From the NCBI GenBank assembly GCA_030141605.1, contig JAQGDQ010001917.1, forward strand, positions 1 to 21,162: DNA of 21,162 nucleotides, in the 5' to 3' direction. This document shows positions 1 to 21,162 of this stretch, in pieces. Each line of letters opens with the position of its first letter. Positions within the stretch are counted from its first letter, which is position 1. The position numbers were made by a program, and so were the translations under genes. The notes under the pieces are model-generated. The model was given only the letters and a program-made list of their open reading frames with translations. It was not told the DNA's origin and made no database searches. The stretch comes from Tubiluchus corallicola. Its lineage: Eukaryota > Priapulida > Priapulimorpha > Priapulimorphida > Tubiluchidae.

Positions 1-107
1 TATTAGGCCTTTCTGTACTTGGCTCCTTGACCAAACTGCTTGTGGCCCGCAGGAATTGCAGGAAAGTTTAATGTGGCCCGGCTAGTCAGATAATTTCCAC
101 ACCCCTG
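1..107 (-). mobile_element. hAT-type nonautonomous element, cut by window start (copy 1)
   Basis: The reverse complement starts CAGGGGTGTGGAAATTATCT and continues with GGGCCAC, matching the 5' ends of the two complete copies at 15229 and 19621. Only about 107 bp lie in the window. By sequence it is closer to the 19621 copy (shared ACAGAAAG and CCTAATA). The candidate 8-bp target site on this side is CTTTAAAT (108-115); the other side is outside the window. Confidence 0.85.
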
Positions 108-726
108 CTTTAAATAGTACTAATCTTACATATATATCTTGAGAGGCACATGTTGTTTTTTATTTATCATGTGTTATTTAGTGCTGTTTTTACTTCGTCA
201 TTTAGTTTTCTTTGCTGATGGTCCTTCTTTAATTCAGGACTCTCAAGATTGCGGGACAGAAGTGCTGACTGGTGCTTGTGTATAGAGTGTAGCGACTTGA
301 TTTTTAATAAATTGATCAATCTCTTGATCTTTGCAAAACTGCAGGTCATTTGTGATTCGAAAATTTAGTCGAAAATCTTTAAAACTGAATTGGAATTCGA
401 TTTGGATTCGACATCTCGAAATAGTCTCCGAAGACTAATCAGGTTAAGTAAATAGTAAGCAGTGCTGTGACAATTAAAAAGTTTTCTGCATTTCGTCATC
501 CATCAGATATCCAACATCTACCAACTCCGTGTCTTTGAATTGGGAAGAAAAATTTTGTGAAAACAACGAAAAAATGTCCGAAAATGAAATAACTGCTTTC
601 AGTTGCATTTGGTGACCCTGATAGACACTAATTCCAGAAACCTTCCATCAATTTATATGTCCACTAAGAATTTCTTTCTCAATGCAGTATGTTACTAATG
701 AAAGATTTTCTATATGTATGTTACAG
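108..726. other. Intron sequence, no gene seen
   Basis: AT-rich, with no exon-like segment in phase with the gene. Bases 352-420 are rich in TTCGA/TCGAA, resembling the interior of the element at 18417-18857, but no terminal repeats were found here. The intron ends at the exon a acceptor (687 or 726). Confidence 0.5.

Positions 727-21162
<20,436 letters not shown>

Overview
The window is AT-rich animal (metazoan) genomic DNA. The evidence is a multi-exon gene with GT-AG introns and a family architecture confined to animals, embedded in introns full of eukaryotic transposons (hAT, Tc1/mariner, TTAA-target piggyBac-like, LINE, SINE) and long trinucleotide microsatellites. The species cannot be named from the sequence; a non-vertebrate is the best guess from gene divergence and repeat content. 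No bacterial operon, rRNA, tRNA gene or CRISPR array is present.

One gene crosses the window on the + strand: an internal part of a polycystin-1-like (PKD1-like) membrane protein. Ten exons can be joined with consistent phases: 727-847, 2915-3074, 4838-4976, 7210-7317, 8270-8402, 10028-10145, 13763-13823 (possible cassette), 14131-15122, 18146-18316 and 21107-21162 (cut by the window end). They give about 686 residues: a PLAT/LH2 domain, two membrane segments, a long hydrophilic cytoplasmic loop with a 24-residue tandem duplication, two more membrane segments, then the first helix of the TRP-like channel module and the start of its extracellular domain. The N-terminal ectodomain, GPS and first membrane helix would lie upstream, and the rest of the channel module downstream.

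Intron contents, left to right: end of a hAT-type element (1-107); GGAGA-rich and TAG/CAGTAG microsatellites (986-1356); a nested palindrome (2149-2213); the 3' end of a LINE with a TAA tail (2282-2834); five 13-bp GCCATCTTGT repeats (3948-4012); an ATT microsatellite (4406-4499); a small palindromic element (5937-6023); an ACTG microsatellite; a 458-bp TTAA-flanked element (7700-8157); a 436-bp internally deleted Tc1 element (9485-9920); a 2.6-kb array of 21 copies of a 124/127-bp unit (10551-13177); a hAT-type element with a perfect 8-bp target duplication (15229-15727); a 5'-truncated LINE with a 19-bp target duplication (15774-16276); a hammerhead-like motif (about 17051-17090); an unclassified block ending in (AT)n (17306-17811); a TTCGAA-rich hAT-type element (18417-18857); a minus-strand tRNA-derived SINE whose 3' tail is the AAT microsatellite (18901-19279); a third hAT-type copy (19621-20120); and an AAC microsatellite.

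The most noteworthy points are the satellite array, whose every unit carries a hairpin and a 3'-splice-site-like sequence, in the intron before a probable 61-nt cassette exon, and the doubled acceptor of the next exon (14130/14132), which would keep the frame whether or not the 61-nt exon is used. No wholly new biological system is evident.
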